64,000 bases of DNA from Mesostigma viride (Eukaryota > Streptophyta > Mesostigmatophyceae > Mesostigmatales > Mesostigmataceae), in assembly GCA_009746045.1 (NCBI GenBank), contig RPFO01000185.1, positions 1 through 64,000 of the forward strand. The letters are read 5' to 3'. The notes under the pieces were generated by a model. It was not told the DNA's origin and made no database searches. It worked only from the letters and a program-made list of their open reading frames with translations. The position numbers were made by a program, and so were the translations under genes. Of the stretch, positions 22,411 to 36,800 are shown one piece after another. Every line of letters begins with the position of its first letter. The stretch's first letter is position 1.

Positions 22411-25400
22411 CTAGCCCCTGCGCGGGTTTGAACTGGGGACTTCCGGATCCGACGGAACGACCAGTAAAAACTCCCACTTTATTTGCGCAATGCTTCTTGC
22501 CGGGAAGGTGGGCGAGTAAGTTTTCATTGCTATCCAGCCGAGGTGGGTTCCTATAAGGGAGTGTGGGCGGTTCCGCTTACGGCACTGTAGATAGCAGCTG
22601 ATGGGAACATGCAGAAAACTTAGGACCGCTAGCCCCTGCGCGGGTTTGAACTGGGGACTTCCGGATCCGACGGAACGACCAGTAAAAACTCCCACTTTAT
22701 TTGCGCAATGCTTCTTGCCGGGAAGGTGGGCGAGTAAGTTTTCATTGCTATCCAGCCGAGGTGGGTTCCTATAAGGGAGTGTGGGCGGTTCCGCTTACGG
22801 CACTGTAGATAGCAGCTGATGGGAACATGCAGAAAACTTAGGACCGCTAGCCCCTGCGCGGGTTTGAACTGGGGACTTCCGGATCCGACGGAACGACCAG
22901 TAAAAACTCCCACTTTATTTGCGCAATGCTTCTTGCCGGGAAGGTGGGCGAGTAAGTTTTCATTGCTATCCAGCCGAGGTGGGTTCCTATAAGGGAGTGT
23001 GGGCGGTTCCGCTTACGGCACTGTAGATAGCAGCTGATGGGAACATGCAGAAAACTTAGGACCGCTAGCCCCTGCGCGGGTTTGAACTGGGGACTTCCGG
23101 ATCCGACGGAACGACCAGTAAAAACTCCCACTTTATTTGCGCAATGCTTCTTGCCGGGAAGGTGGGCGAGTAAGTTTTCATTGCTATCCAGCCGAGGTGG
23201 GTTCCTATAAGGGAGTGTGGGCGGTTCCGCTTACGGCACTGTAGATAGCAGCTGATGGGAACATGCAGAAAACTTAGGACCGCTAGCCCCTGCGCGGGTT
23301 TGAACTGGGGACTTCCGGATCCGACGGAACGACCAGTAAAAACTCCCACTTTATTTGCGCAATGCTTCTTGCCGGGAAGGTGGGCGAGTAAGTTTTCATT
23401 GCTATCCAGCCGAGGTGGGTTCCTATAAGGGAGTGTGGGCGGTTCCGCTTACGGCACTGTAGATAGCAGCTGATGGGAACATGCAGAAAACTTAGGACCG
23501 CTAGCCCCTGCGCGGGTTTGAACTGGGGACTTCCGGATCCGACGGAACGACCAGTAAAAACTCCCACTTTATTTGCGCAATGCTTCTTGCCGGGAAGGTG
23601 GGCGAGTAAGTTTTCATTGCTATCCAGCCGAGGTGGGTTCCTATAAGGGAGTGTGGGCGGTTCCGCTTACGGCACTGTAGATAGCAGCTGATGGGAACAT
23701 GCAGAAAACTTAGGACCGCTAGCCCCTGCGCGGGTTTGAACTGGGGACTTCCGGATCCGACGGAACGACCAGTAAAAACTCCCACTTTATTTGCGCAATG
23801 CTTCTTGCCGGGAAGGTGGGCGAGTAAGTTTTCATTGCTATCCAGCCGAGGTGGGTTCCTATAAGGGAGTGTGGGCGGTTCCGCTTACGGCACTGTAGAT
23901 AGCAGCTGATGGGAACATGCAGAAAACTTAGGACCGCTAGCCCCTGCGCGGGTTTGAACTGGGGACTTCCGGATCCGACGGAACGACCAGTAAAAACTCC
24001 CACTTTATTTGCGCAATGCTTCTTGCCGGGAAGGTGGGCGAGTAAGTTTTCATTGCTATCCAGCCGAGGTGGGTTCCTATAAGGGAGTGTGGGCGGTTCC
24101 GCTTACGGCACTGTAGATAGCAGCTGATGGGAACATGCAGAAAACTTAGGACCGCTAGCCCCTGCGCGGGTTTGAACTGGGGACTTCCGGATCCGACGGA
24201 ACGACCAGTAAAAACTCCCACTTTATTTGCGCAATGCTTCTTGCCGGGAAGGTGGGCGAGTAAGTTTTCATTGCTATCCAGCCGAGGTGGGTTCCTATAA
24301 GGGAGTGTGGGCGGTTCCGCTTACGGCACTGTAGATAGCAGCTGATGGGAACATGCAGAAAACTTAGGACCGCTAGCCCCTGCGCGGGTTTGAACTGGGG
24401 ACTTCCGGATCCGACGGAACGACCAGTAAAAACTCCCACTTTATTTGCGCAATGCTTCTTGCCGGGAAGGTGGGCGAGTAAGTTTTCATTGCTATCCAGC
24501 CGAGGTGGGTTCCTATAAGGGAGTGTGGGCGGTTCCGCTTACGGCACTGTAGATAGCAGCTGATGGGAACATGCAGAAAACTTAGGACCGCTAGCCCCTG
24601 CGCGGGTTTGAACTGGGGACTTCCGGATCCGACGGAACGACCAGTAAAAACTCCCACTTTATTTGCGCAATGCTTCTTGCCGGGAAGGTGGGCGAGTAAG
24701 TTTTCATTGCTATCCAGCCGAGGTGGGTTCCTATAAGGGAGTGTGGGCGGTTCCGCTTACGGCACTGTAGATAGCAGCTGATGGGAACATGCAGAAAACT
24801 TAGGACCGCTAGCCCCTGCGCGGGTTTGAACTGGGGACTTCCGGATCCGACGGAACGACCAGTAAAAACTCCCACTTTATTTGCGCAATGCTTCTTGCCG
24901 GGAAGGTGGGCGAGTAAGTTTTCATTGCTATCCAGCCGAGGTGGGTTCCTATAAGGGAGTGTGGGCGGTTCCGCTTACGGCACTGTAGATAGCAGCTGAT
25001 GGGAACATGCAGAAAACTTAGGACCGCTAGCCCCTGCGCGGGTTTGAACTGGGGACTTCCGGATCCGACGGAACGACCAGTAAAAACTCCCACTTTATTT
25101 GCGCAATGCTTCTTGCCGGGAAGGTGGGCGAGTAAGTTTTCATTGCTATCCAGCCGAGGTGGGTTCCTATAAGGGAGTGTGGGCGGTTCCGCTTACGGCA
25201 CTGTAGATAGCAGCTGATGGGAACATGCAGAAAACTTAGGACCGCTAGCCCCTGCGCGGGTTTGAACTGGGGACTTCCGGATCCGACGGAACGACCAGTA
25301 AAAACTCCCACTTTATTTGCGCAATGCTTCTTGCCGGGAAGGTGGGCGAGTAAGTTTTCATTGCTATCCAGCCGAGGTGGGTTCCTATAAGGGAGTGTGG

Positions 25401-28400
25401 GCGGTTCCGCTTACGGCACTGTAGATAGCAGCTGATGGGAACATGCAGAAAACTTAGGACCGCTAGCCCCTGCGCGGGTTTGAACTGGGGACTTCCGGAT
25501 CCGACGGAACGACCAGTAAAAACTCCCACTTTATTTGCGCAATGCTTCTTGCCGGGAAGGTGGGCGAGTAAGTTTTCATTGCTATCCAGCCGAGGTGGGT
25601 TCCTATAAGGGAGTGTGGGCGGTTCCGCTTACGGCACTGTAGATAGCAGCTGATGGGAACATGCAGAAAACTTAGGACCGCTAGCCCCTGCGCGGGTTTG
25701 AACTGGGGACTTCCGGATCCGACGGAACGACCAGTAAAAACTCCCACTTTATTTGCGCAATGCTTCTTGCCGGGAAGGTGGGCGAGTAAGTTTTCATTGC
25801 TATCCAGCCGAGGTGGGTTCCTATAAGGGAGTGTGGGCGGTTCCGCTTACGGCACTGTAGATAGCAGCTGATGGGAACATGCAGAAAACTTAGGACCGCT
25901 AGCCCCTGCGCGGGTTTGAACTGGGGACTTCCGGATCCGACGGAACGACCAGTAAAAACTCCCACTTTATTTGCGCAATGCTTCTTGCCGGGAAGGTGGG
26001 CGAGTAAGTTTTCATTGCTATCCAGCCGAGGTGGGTTCCTATAAGGGAGTGTGGGCGGTTCCGCTTACGGCACTGTAGATAGCAGCTGATGGGAACATGC
26101 AGAAAACTTAGGACCGCTAGCCCCTGCGCGGGTTTGAACTGGGGACTTCCGGATCCGACGGAACGACCAGTAAAAACTCCCACTTTATTTGCGCAATGCT
26201 TCTTGCCGGGAAGGTGGGCGAGTAAGTTTTCATTGCTATCCAGCCGAGGTGGGTTCCTATAAGGGAGTGTGGGCGGTTCCGCTTACGGCACTGTAGATAG
26301 CAGCTGATGGGAACATGCAGAAAACTTAGGACCGCTAGCCCCTGCGCGGGTTTGAACTGGGGACTTCCGGATCCGACGGAACGACCAGTAAAAACTCCCA
26401 CTTTATTTGCGCAATGCTTCTTGCCGGGAAGGTGGGCGAGTAAGTTTTCATTGCTATCCAGCCGAGGTGGGTTCCTATAAGGGAGTGTGGGCGGTTCCGC
26501 TTACGGCACTGTAGATAGCAGCTGATGGGAACATGCAGAAAACTTAGGACCGCTAGCCCCTGCGCGGGTTTGAACTGGGGACTTCCGGATCCGACGGAAC
26601 GACCAGTAAAAACTCCCACTTTATTTGCGCAATGCTTCTTGCCGGGAAGGTGGGCGAGTAAGTTTTCATTGCTATCCAGCCGAGGTGGGTTCCTATAAGG
26701 GAGTGTGGGCGGTTCCGCTTACGGCACTGTAGATAGCAGCTGATGGGAACATGCAGAAAACTTAGGACCGCTAGCCCCTGCGCGGGTTTGAACTGGGGAC
26801 TTCCGGATCCGACGGAACGACCAGTAAAAACTCCCACTTTATTTGCGCAATGCTTCTTGCCGGGAAGGTGGGCGAGTAAGTTTTCATTGCTATCCAGCCG
26901 AGGTGGGTTCCTATAAGGGAGTGTGGGCGGTTCCGCTTACGGCACTGTAGATAGCAGCTGATGGGAACATGCAGAAAACTTAGGACCGCTAGCCCCTGCG
27001 CGGGTTTGAACTGGGGACTTCCGGATCCGACGGAACGACCAGTAAAAACTCCCACTTTATTTGCGCAATGCTTCTTGCCGGGAAGGTGGGCGAGTAAGTT
27101 TTCATTGCTATCCAGCCGAGGTGGGTTCCTATAAGGGAGTGTGGGCGGTTCCGCTTACGGCACTGTAGATAGCAGCTGATGGGAACATGCAGAAAACTTA
27201 GGACCGCTAGCCCCTGCGCGGGTTTGAACTGGGGACTTCCGGATCCGACGGAACGACCAGTAAAAACTCCCACTTTATTTGCGCAATGCTTCTTGCCGGG
27301 AAGGTGGGCGAGTAAGTTTTCATTGCTATCCAGCCGAGGTGGGTTCCTATAAGGGAGTGTGGGCGGTTCCGCTTACGGCACTGTAGATAGCAGCTGATGG
27401 GAACATGCAGAAAACTTAGGACCGCTAGCCCCTGCGCGGGTTTGAACTGGGGACTTCCGGATCCGACGGAACGACCAGTAAAAACTCCCACTTTATTTGC
27501 GCAATGCTTCTTGCCGGGAAGGTGGGCGAGTAAGTTTTCATTGCTATCCAGCCGAGGTGGGTTCCTATAAGGGAGTGTGGGCGGTTCCGCTTACGGCACT
27601 GTAGATAGCAGCTGATGGGAACATGCAGAAAACTTAGGACCGCTAGCCCCTGCGCGGGTTTGAACTGGGGACTTCCGGATCCGACGGAACGACCAGTAAA
27701 AACTCCCACTTTATTTGCGCAATGCTTCTTGCCGGGAAGGTGGGCGAGTAAGTTTTCATTGCTATCCAGCCGAGGTGGGTTCCTATAAGGGAGTGTGGGC
27801 GGTTCCGCTTACGGCACTGTAGATAGCAGCTGATGGGAACATGCAGAAAACTTAGGACCGCTAGCCCCTGCGCGGGTTTGAACTGGGGACTTCCGGATCC
27901 GACGGAACGACCAGTAAAAACTCCCACTTTATTTGCGCAATGCTTCTTGCCGGGAAGGTGGGCGAGTAAGTTTTCATTGCTATCCAGCCGAGGTGGGTTC
28001 CTATAAGGGAGTGTGGGCGGTTCCGCTTACGGCACTGTAGATAGCAGCTGATGGGAACATGCAGAAAACTTAGGACCGCTAGCCCCTGCGCGGGTTTGAA
28101 CTGGGGACTTCCGGATCCGACGGAACGACCAGTAAAAACTCCCACTTTATTTGCGCAATGCTTCTTGCCGGGAAGGTGGGCGAGTAAGTTTTCATTGCTA
28201 TCCAGCCGAGGTGGGTTCCTATAAGGGAGTGTGGGCGGTTCCGCTTACGGCACTGTAGATAGCAGCTGATGGGAACATGCAGAAAACTTAGGACCGCTAG
28301 CCCCTGCGCGGGTTTGAACTGGGGACTTCCGGATCCGACGGAACGACCAGTAAAAACTCCCACTTTATTTGCGCAATGCTTCTTGCCGGGAAGGTGGGCG

Positions 28401-31400
28401 AGTAAGTTTTCATTGCTATCCAGCCGAGGTGGGTTCCTATAAGGGAGTGTGGGCGGTTCCGCTTACGGCACTGTAGATAGCAGCTGATGGGAACATGCAG
28501 AAAACTTAGGACCGCTAGCCCCTGCGCGGGTTTGAACTGGGGACTTCCGGATCCGACGGAACGACCAGTAAAAACTCCCACTTTATTTGCGCAATGCTTC
28601 TTGCCGGGAAGGTGGGCGAGTAAGTTTTCATTGCTATCCAGCCGAGGTGGGTTCCTATAAGGGAGTGTGGGCGGTTCCGCTTACGGCACTGTAGATAGCA
28701 GCTGATGGGAACATGCAGAAAACTTAGGACCGCTAGCCCCTGCGCGGGTTTGAACTGGGGACTTCCGGATCCGACGGAACGACCAGTAAAAACTCCCACT
28801 TTATTTGCGCAATGCTTCTTGCCGGGAAGGTGGGCGAGTAAGTTTTCATTGCTATCCAGCCGAGGTGGGTTCCTATAAGGGAGTGTGGGCGGTTCCGCTT
28901 ACGGCACTGTAGATAGCAGCTGATGGGAACATGCAGAAAACTTAGGACCGCTAGCCCCTGCGCGGGTTTGAACTGGGGACTTCCGGATCCGACGGAACGA
29001 CCAGTAAAAACTCCCACTTTATTTGCGCAATGCTTCTTGCCGGGAAGGTGGGCGAGTAAGTTTTCATTGCTATCCAGCCGAGGTGGGTTCCTATAAGGGA
29101 GTGTGGGCGGTTCCGCTTACGGCACTGTAGATAGCAGCTGATGGGAACATGCAGAAAACTTAGGACCGCTAGCCCCTGCGCGGGTTTGAACTGGGGACTT
29201 CCGGATCCGACGGAACGACCAGTAAAAACTCCCACTTTATTTGCGCAATGCTTCTTGCCGGGAAGGTGGGCGAGTAAGTTTTCATTGCTATCCAGCCGAG
29301 GTGGGTTCCTATAAGGGAGTGTGGGCGGTTCCGCTTACGGCACTGTAGATAGCAGCTGATGGGAACATGCAGAAAACTTAGGACCGCTAGCCCCTGCGCG
29401 GGTTTGAACTGGGGACTTCCGGATCCGACGGAACGACCAGTAAAAACTCCCACTTTATTTGCGCAATGCTTCTTGCCGGGAAGGTGGGCGAGTAAGTTTT
29501 CATTGCTATCCAGCCGAGGTGGGTTCCTATAAGGGAGTGTGGGCGGTTCCGCTTACGGCACTGTAGATAGCAGCTGATGGGAACATGCAGAAAACTTAGG
29601 ACCGCTAGCCCCTGCGCGGGTTTGAACTGGGGACTTCCGGATCCGACGGAACGACCAGTAAAAACTCCCACTTTATTTGCGCAATGCTTCTTGCCGGGAA
29701 GGTGGGCGAGTAAGTTTTCATTGCTATCCAGCCGAGGTGGGTTCCTATAAGGGAGTGTGGGCGGTTCCGCTTACGGCACTGTAGATAGCAGCTGATGGGA
29801 ACATGCAGAAAACTTAGGACCGCTAGCCCCTGCGCGGGTTTGAACTGGGGACTTCCGGATCCGACGGAACGACCAGTAAAAACTCCCACTTTATTTGCGC
29901 AATGCTTCTTGCCGGGAAGGTGGGCGAGTAAGTTTTCATTGCTATCCAGCCGAGGTGGGTTCCTATAAGGGAGTGTGGGCGGTTCCGCTTACGGCACTGT
30001 AGATAGCAGCTGATGGGAACATGCAGAAAACTTAGGACCGCTAGCCCCTGCGCGGGTTTGAACTGGGGACTTCCGGATCCGACGGAACGACCAGTAAAAA
30101 CTCCCACTTTATTTGCGCAATGCTTCTTGCCGGGAAGGTGGGCGAGTAAGTTTTCATTGCTATCCAGCCGAGGTGGGTTCCTATAAGGGAGTGTGGGCGG
30201 TTCCGCTTACGGCACTGTAGATAGCAGCTGATGGGAACATGCAGAAAACTTAGGACCGCTAGCCCCTGCGCGGGTTTGAACTGGGGACTTCCGGATCCGA
30301 CGGAACGACCAGTAAAAACTCCCACTTTATTTGCGCAATGCTTCTTGCCGGGAAGGTGGGCGAGTAAGTTTTCATTGCTATCCAGCCGAGGTGGGTTCCT
30401 ATAAGGGAGTGTGGGCGGTTCCGCTTACGGCACTGTAGATAGCAGCTGATGGGAACATGCAGAAAACTTAGGACCGCTAGCCCCTGCGCGGGTTTGAACT
30501 GGGGACTTCCGGATCCGACGGAACGACCAGTAAAAACTCCCACTTTATTTGCGCAATGCTTCTTGCCGGGAAGGTGGGCGAGTAAGTTTTCATTGCTATC
30601 CAGCCGAGGTGGGTTCCTATAAGGGAGTGTGGGCGGTTCCGCTTACGGCACTGTAGATAGCAGCTGATGGGAACATGCAGAAAACTTAGGACCGCTAGCC
30701 CCTGCGCGGGTTTGAACTGGGGACTTCCGGATCCGACGGAACGACCAGTAAAAACTCCCACTTTATTTGCGCAATGCTTCTTGCCGGGAAGGTGGGCGAG
30801 TAAGTTTTCATTGCTATCCAGCCGAGGTGGGTTCCTATAAGGGAGTGTGGGCGGTTCCGCTTACGGCACTGTAGATAGCAGCTGATGGGAACATGCAGAA
30901 AACTTAGGACCGCTAGCCCCTGCGCGGGTTTGAACTGGGGACTTCCGGATCCGACGGAACGACCAGTAAAAACTCCCACTTTATTTGCGCAATGCTTCTT
31001 GCCGGGAAGGTGGGCGAGTAAGTTTTCATTGCTATCCAGCCGAGGTGGGTTCCTATAAGGGAGTGTGGGCGGTTCCGCTTACGGCACTGTAGATAGCAGC
31101 TGATGGGAACATGCAGAAAACTTAGGACCGCTAGCCCCTGCGCGGGTTTGAACTGGGGACTTCCGGATCCGACGGAACGACCAGTAAAAACTCCCACTTT
31201 ATTTGCGCAATGCTTCTTGCCGGGAAGGTGGGCGAGTAAGTTTTCATTGCTATCCAGCCGAGGTGGGTTCCTATAAGGGAGTGTGGGCGGTTCCGCTTAC
31301 GGCACTGTAGATAGCAGCTGATGGGAACATGCAGAAAACTTAGGACCGCTAGCCCCTGCGCGGGTTTGAACTGGGGACTTCCGGATCCGACGGAACGACC

Positions 31401-34400
31401 AGTAAAAACTCCCACTTTATTTGCGCAATGCTTCTTGCCGGGAAGGTGGGCGAGTAAGTTTTCATTGCTATCCAGCCGAGGTGGGTTCCTATAAGGGAGT
31501 GTGGGCGGTTCCGCTTACGGCACTGTAGATAGCAGCTGATGGGAACATGCAGAAAACTTAGGACCGCTAGCCCCTGCGCGGGTTTGAACTGGGGACTTCC
31601 GGATCCGACGGAACGACCAGTAAAAACTCCCACTTTATTTGCGCAATGCTTCTTGCCGGGAAGGTGGGCGAGTAAGTTTTCATTGCTATCCAGCCGAGGT
31701 GGGTTCCTATAAGGGAGTGTGGGCGGTTCCGCTTACGGCACTGTAGATAGCAGCTGATGGGAACATGCAGAAAACTTAGGACCGCTAGCCCCTGCGCGGG
31801 TTTGAACTGGGGACTTCCGGATCCGACGGAACGACCAGTAAAAACTCCCACTTTATTTGCGCAATGCTTCTTGCCGGGAAGGTGGGCGAGTAAGTTTTCA
31901 TTGCTATCCAGCCGAGGTGGGTTCCTATAAGGGAGTGTGGGCGGTTCCGCTTACGGCACTGTAGATAGCAGCTGATGGGAACATGCAGAAAACTTAGGAC
32001 CGCTAGCCCCTGCGCGGGTTTGAACTGGGGACTTCCGGATCCGACGGAACGACCAGTAAAAACTCCCACTTTATTTGCGCAATGCTTCTTGCCGGGAAGG
32101 TGGGCGAGTAAGTTTTCATTGCTATCCAGCCGAGGTGGGTTCCTATAAGGGAGTGTGGGCGGTTCCGCTTACGGCACTGTAGATAGCAGCTGATGGGAAC
32201 ATGCAGAAAACTTAGGACCGCTAGCCCCTGCGCGGGTTTGAACTGGGGACTTCCGGATCCGACGGAACGACCAGTAAAAACTCCCACTTTATTTGCGCAA
32301 TGCTTCTTGCCGGGAAGGTGGGCGAGTAAGTTTTCATTGCTATCCAGCCGAGGTGGGTTCCTATAAGGGAGTGTGGGCGGTTCCGCTTACGGCACTGTAG
32401 ATAGCAGCTGATGGGAACATGCAGAAAACTTAGGACCGCTAGCCCCTGCGCGGGTTTGAACTGGGGACTTCCGGATCCGACGGAACGACCAGTAAAAACT
32501 CCCACTTTATTTGCGCAATGCTTCTTGCCGGGAAGGTGGGCGAGTAAGTTTTCATTGCTATCCAGCCGAGGTGGGTTCCTATAAGGGAGTGTGGGCGGTT
32601 CCGCTTACGGCACTGTAGATAGCAGCTGATGGGAACATGCAGAAAACTTAGGACCGCTAGCCCCTGCGCGGGTTTGAACTGGGGACTTCCGGATCCGACG
32701 GAACGACCAGTAAAAACTCCCACTTTATTTGCGCAATGCTTCTTGCCGGGAAGGTGGGCGAGTAAGTTTTCATTGCTATCCAGCCGAGGTGGGTTCCTAT
32801 AAGGGAGTGTGGGCGGTTCCGCTTACGGCACTGTAGATAGCAGCTGATGGGAACATGCAGAAAACTTAGGACCGCTAGCCCCTGCGCGGGTTTGAACTGG
32901 GGACTTCCGGATCCGACGGAACGACCAGTAAAAACTCCCACTTTATTTGCGCAATGCTTCTTGCCGGGAAGGTGGGCGAGTAAGTTTTCATTGCTATCCA
33001 GCCGAGGTGGGTTCCTATAAGGGAGTGTGGGCGGTTCCGCTTACGGCACTGTAGATAGCAGCTGATGGGAACATGCAGAAAACTTAGGACCGCTAGCCCC
33101 TGCGCGGGTTTGAACTGGGGACTTCCGGATCCGACGGAACGACCAGTAAAAACTCCCACTTTATTTGCGCAATGCTTCTTGCCGGGAAGGTGGGCGAGTA
33201 AGTTTTCATTGCTATCCAGCCGAGGTGGGTTCCTATAAGGGAGTGTGGGCGGTTCCGCTTACGGCACTGTAGATAGCAGCTGATGGGAACATGCAGAAAA
33301 CTTAGGACCGCTAGCCCCTGCGCGGGTTTGAACTGGGGACTTCCGGATCCGACGGAACGACCAGTAAAAACTCCCACTTTATTTGCGCAATGCTTCTTGC
33401 CGGGAAGGTGGGCGAGTAAGTTTTCATTGCTATCCAGCCGAGGTGGGTTCCTATAAGGGAGTGTGGGCGGTTCCGCTTACGGCACTGTAGATAGCAGCTG
33501 ATGGGAACATGCAGAAAACTTAGGACCGCTAGCCCCTGCGCGGGTTTGAACTGGGGACTTCCGGATCCGACGGAACGACCAGTAAAAACTCCCACTTTAT
33601 TTGCGCAATGCTTCTTGCCGGGAAGGTGGGCGAGTAAGTTTTCATTGCTATCCAGCCGAGGTGGGTTCCTATAAGGGAGTGTGGGCGGTTCCGCTTACGG
33701 CACTGTAGATAGCAGCTGATGGGAACATGCAGAAAACTTAGGACCGCTAGCCCCTGCGCGGGTTTGAACTGGGGACTTCCGGATCCGACGGAACGACCAG
33801 TAAAAACTCCCACTTTATTTGCGCAATGCTTCTTGCCGGGAAGGTGGGCGAGTAAGTTTTCATTGCTATCCAGCCGAGGTGGGTTCCTATAAGGGAGTGT
33901 GGGCGGTTCCGCTTACGGCACTGTAGATAGCAGCTGATGGGAACATGCAGAAAACTTAGGACCGCTAGCCCCTGCGCGGGTTTGAACTGGGGACTTCCGG
34001 ATCCGACGGAACGACCAGTAAAAACTCCCACTTTATTTGCGCAATGCTTCTTGCCGGGAAGGTGGGCGAGTAAGTTTTCATTGCTATCCAGCCGAGGTGG
34101 GTTCCTATAAGGGAGTGTGGGCGGTTCCGCTTACGGCACTGTAGATAGCAGCTGATGGGAACATGCAGAAAACTTAGGACCGCTAGCCCCTGCGCGGGTT
34201 TGAACTGGGGACTTCCGGATCCGACGGAACGACCAGTAAAAACTCCCACTTTATTTGCGCAATGCTTCTTGCCGGGAAGGTGGGCGAGTAAGTTTTCATT
34301 GCTATCCAGCCGAGGTGGGTTCCTATAAGGGAGTGTGGGCGGTTCCGCTTACGGCACTGTAGATAGCAGCTGATGGGAACATGCAGAAAACTTAGGACCG

Positions 34401-36800
34401 CTAGCCCCTGCGCGGGTTTGAACTGGGGACTTCCGGATCCGACGGAACGACCAGTAAAAACTCCCACTTTATTTGCGCAATGCTTCTTGCCGGGAAGGTG
34501 GGCGAGTAAGTTTTCATTGCTATCCAGCCGAGGTGGGTTCCTATAAGGGAGTGTGGGCGGTTCCGCTTACGGCACTGTAGATAGCAGCTGATGGGAACAT
34601 GCAGAAAACTTAGGACCGCTAGCCCCTGCGCGGGTTTGAACTGGGGACTTCCGGATCCGACGGAACGACCAGTAAAAACTCCCACTTTATTTGCGCAATG
34701 CTTCTTGCCGGGAAGGTGGGCGAGTAAGTTTTCATTGCTATCCAGCCGAGGTGGGTTCCTATAAGGGAGTGTGGGCGGTTCCGCTTACGGCACTGTAGAT
34801 AGCAGCTGATGGGAACATGCAGAAAACTTAGGACCGCTAGCCCCTGCGCGGGTTTGAACTGGGGACTTCCGGATCCGACGGAACGACCAGTAAAAACTCC
34901 CACTTTATTTGCGCAATGCTTCTTGCCGGGAAGGTGGGCGAGTAAGTTTTCATTGCTATCCAGCCGAGGTGGGTTCCTATAAGGGAGTGTGGGCGGTTCC
35001 GCTTACGGCACTGTAGATAGCAGCTGATGGGAACATGCAGAAAACTTAGGACCGCTAGCCCCTGCGCGGGTTTGAACTGGGGACTTCCGGATCCGACGGA
35101 ACGACCAGTAAAAACTCCCACTTTATTTGCGCAATGCTTCTTGCCGGGAAGGTGGGCGAGTAAGTTTTCATTGCTATCCAGCCGAGGTGGGTTCCTATAA
35201 GGGAGTGTGGGCGGTTCCGCTTACGGCACTGTAGATAGCAGCTGATGGGAACATGCAGAAAACTTAGGACCGCTAGCCCCTGCGCGGGTTTGAACTGGGG
35301 ACTTCCGGATCCGACGGAACGACCAGTAAAAACTCCCACTTTATTTGCGCAATGCTTCTTGCCGGGAAGGTGGGCGAGTAAGTTTTCATTGCTATCCAGC
35401 CGAGGTGGGTTCCTATAAGGGAGTGTGGGCGGTTCCGCTTACGGCACTGTAGATAGCAGCTGATGGGAACATGCAGAAAACTTAGGACCGCTAGCCCCTG
35501 CGCGGGTTTGAACTGGGGACTTCCGGATCCGACGGAACGACCAGTAAAAACTCCCACTTTATTTGCGCAATGCTTCTTGCCGGGAAGGTGGGCGAGTAAG
35601 TTTTCATTGCTATCCAGCCGAGGTGGGTTCCTATAAGGGAGTGTGGGCGGTTCCGCTTACGGCACTGTAGATAGCAGCTGATGGGAACATGCAGAAAACT
35701 TAGGACCGCTAGCCCCTGCGCGGGTTTGAACTGGGGACTTCCGGATCCGACGGAACGACCAGTAAAAACTCCCACTTTATTTGCGCAATGCTTCTTGCCG
35801 GGAAGGTGGGCGAGTAAGTTTTCATTGCTATCCAGCCGAGGTGGGTTCCTATAAGGGAGTGTGGGCGGTTCCGCTTACGGCACTGTAGATAGCAGCTGAT
35901 GGGAACATGCAGAAAACTTAGGACCGCTAGCCCCTGCGCGGGTTTGAACTGGGGACTTCCGGATCCGACGGAACGACCAGTAAAAACTCCCACTTTATTT
36001 GCGCAATGCTTCTTGCCGGGAAGGTGGGCGAGTAAGTTTTCATTGCTATCCAGCCGAGGTGGGTTCCTATAAGGGAGTGTGGGCGGTTCCGCTTACGGCA
36101 CTGTAGATAGCAGCTGATGGGAACATGCAGAAAACTTAGGACCGCTAGCCCCTGCGCGGGTTTGAACTGGGGACTTCCGGATCCGACGGAACGACCAGTA
36201 AAAACTCCCACTTTATTTGCGCAATGCTTCTTGCCGGGAAGGTGGGCGAGTAAGTTTTCATTGCTATCCAGCCGAGGTGGGTTCCTATAAGGGAGTGTGG
36301 GCGGTTCCGCTTACGGCACTGTAGATAGCAGCTGATGGGAACATGCAGAAAACTTAGGACCGCTAGCCCCTGCGCGGGTTTGAACTGGGGACTTCCGGAT
36401 CCGACGGAACGACCAGTAAAAACTCCCACTTTATTTGCGCAATGCTTCTTGCCGGGAAGGTGGGCGAGTAAGTTTTCATTGCTATCCAGCCGAGGTGGGT
36501 TCCTATAAGGGAGTGTGGGCGGTTCCGCTTACGGCACTGTAGATAGCAGCTGATGGGAACATGCAGAAAACTTAGGACCGCTAGCCCCTGCGCGGGTTTG
36601 AACTGGGGACTTCCGGATCCGACGGAACGACCAGTAAAAACTCCCACTTTATTTGCGCAATGCTTCTTGCCGGGAAGGTGGGCGAGTAAGTTTTCATTGC
36701 TATCCAGCCGAGGTGGGTTCCTATAAGGGAGTGTGGGCGGTTCCGCTTACGGCACTGTAGATAGCAGCTGATGGGAACATGCAGAAAACTTAGGACCGCT
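22411..36800. repeat. Satellite array, homogeneous block (about 65 monomers of 218 bp)
   Basis: About 65 consecutive monomers at an exact 218-bp pitch with no difference that I could see. None of the CAGT, CAT or 18-bp variants of the left part occur. The block ends mid-monomer at the start of element C (after GGACCGCT). This uniformity means very recent amplification or gene conversion of one monomer, or an assembly that copied one unit. Each monomer contains a TATAAGG motif and, on the minus strand, GTTCAAACC. Whether the array is centromeric or heterochromatic cannot be told from sequence. Confidence 0.95.

Noticed and set aside
2258-36800. Dozens of near-identical 94-codon minus-strand open frames, and longer ones of 168-390 codons, in the array
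   Set aside because: They are satellite monomers read in one frame. The long ones arise only where consecutive 222-bp units (divisible by three) follow each other. There is no domain, no start context and no sign of constraint.
22411-36800. CRISPR-like array
   Set aside because: The units are full 218-bp head-to-tail copies without variable spacers, and no cas genes are present. It is a eukaryotic satellite.
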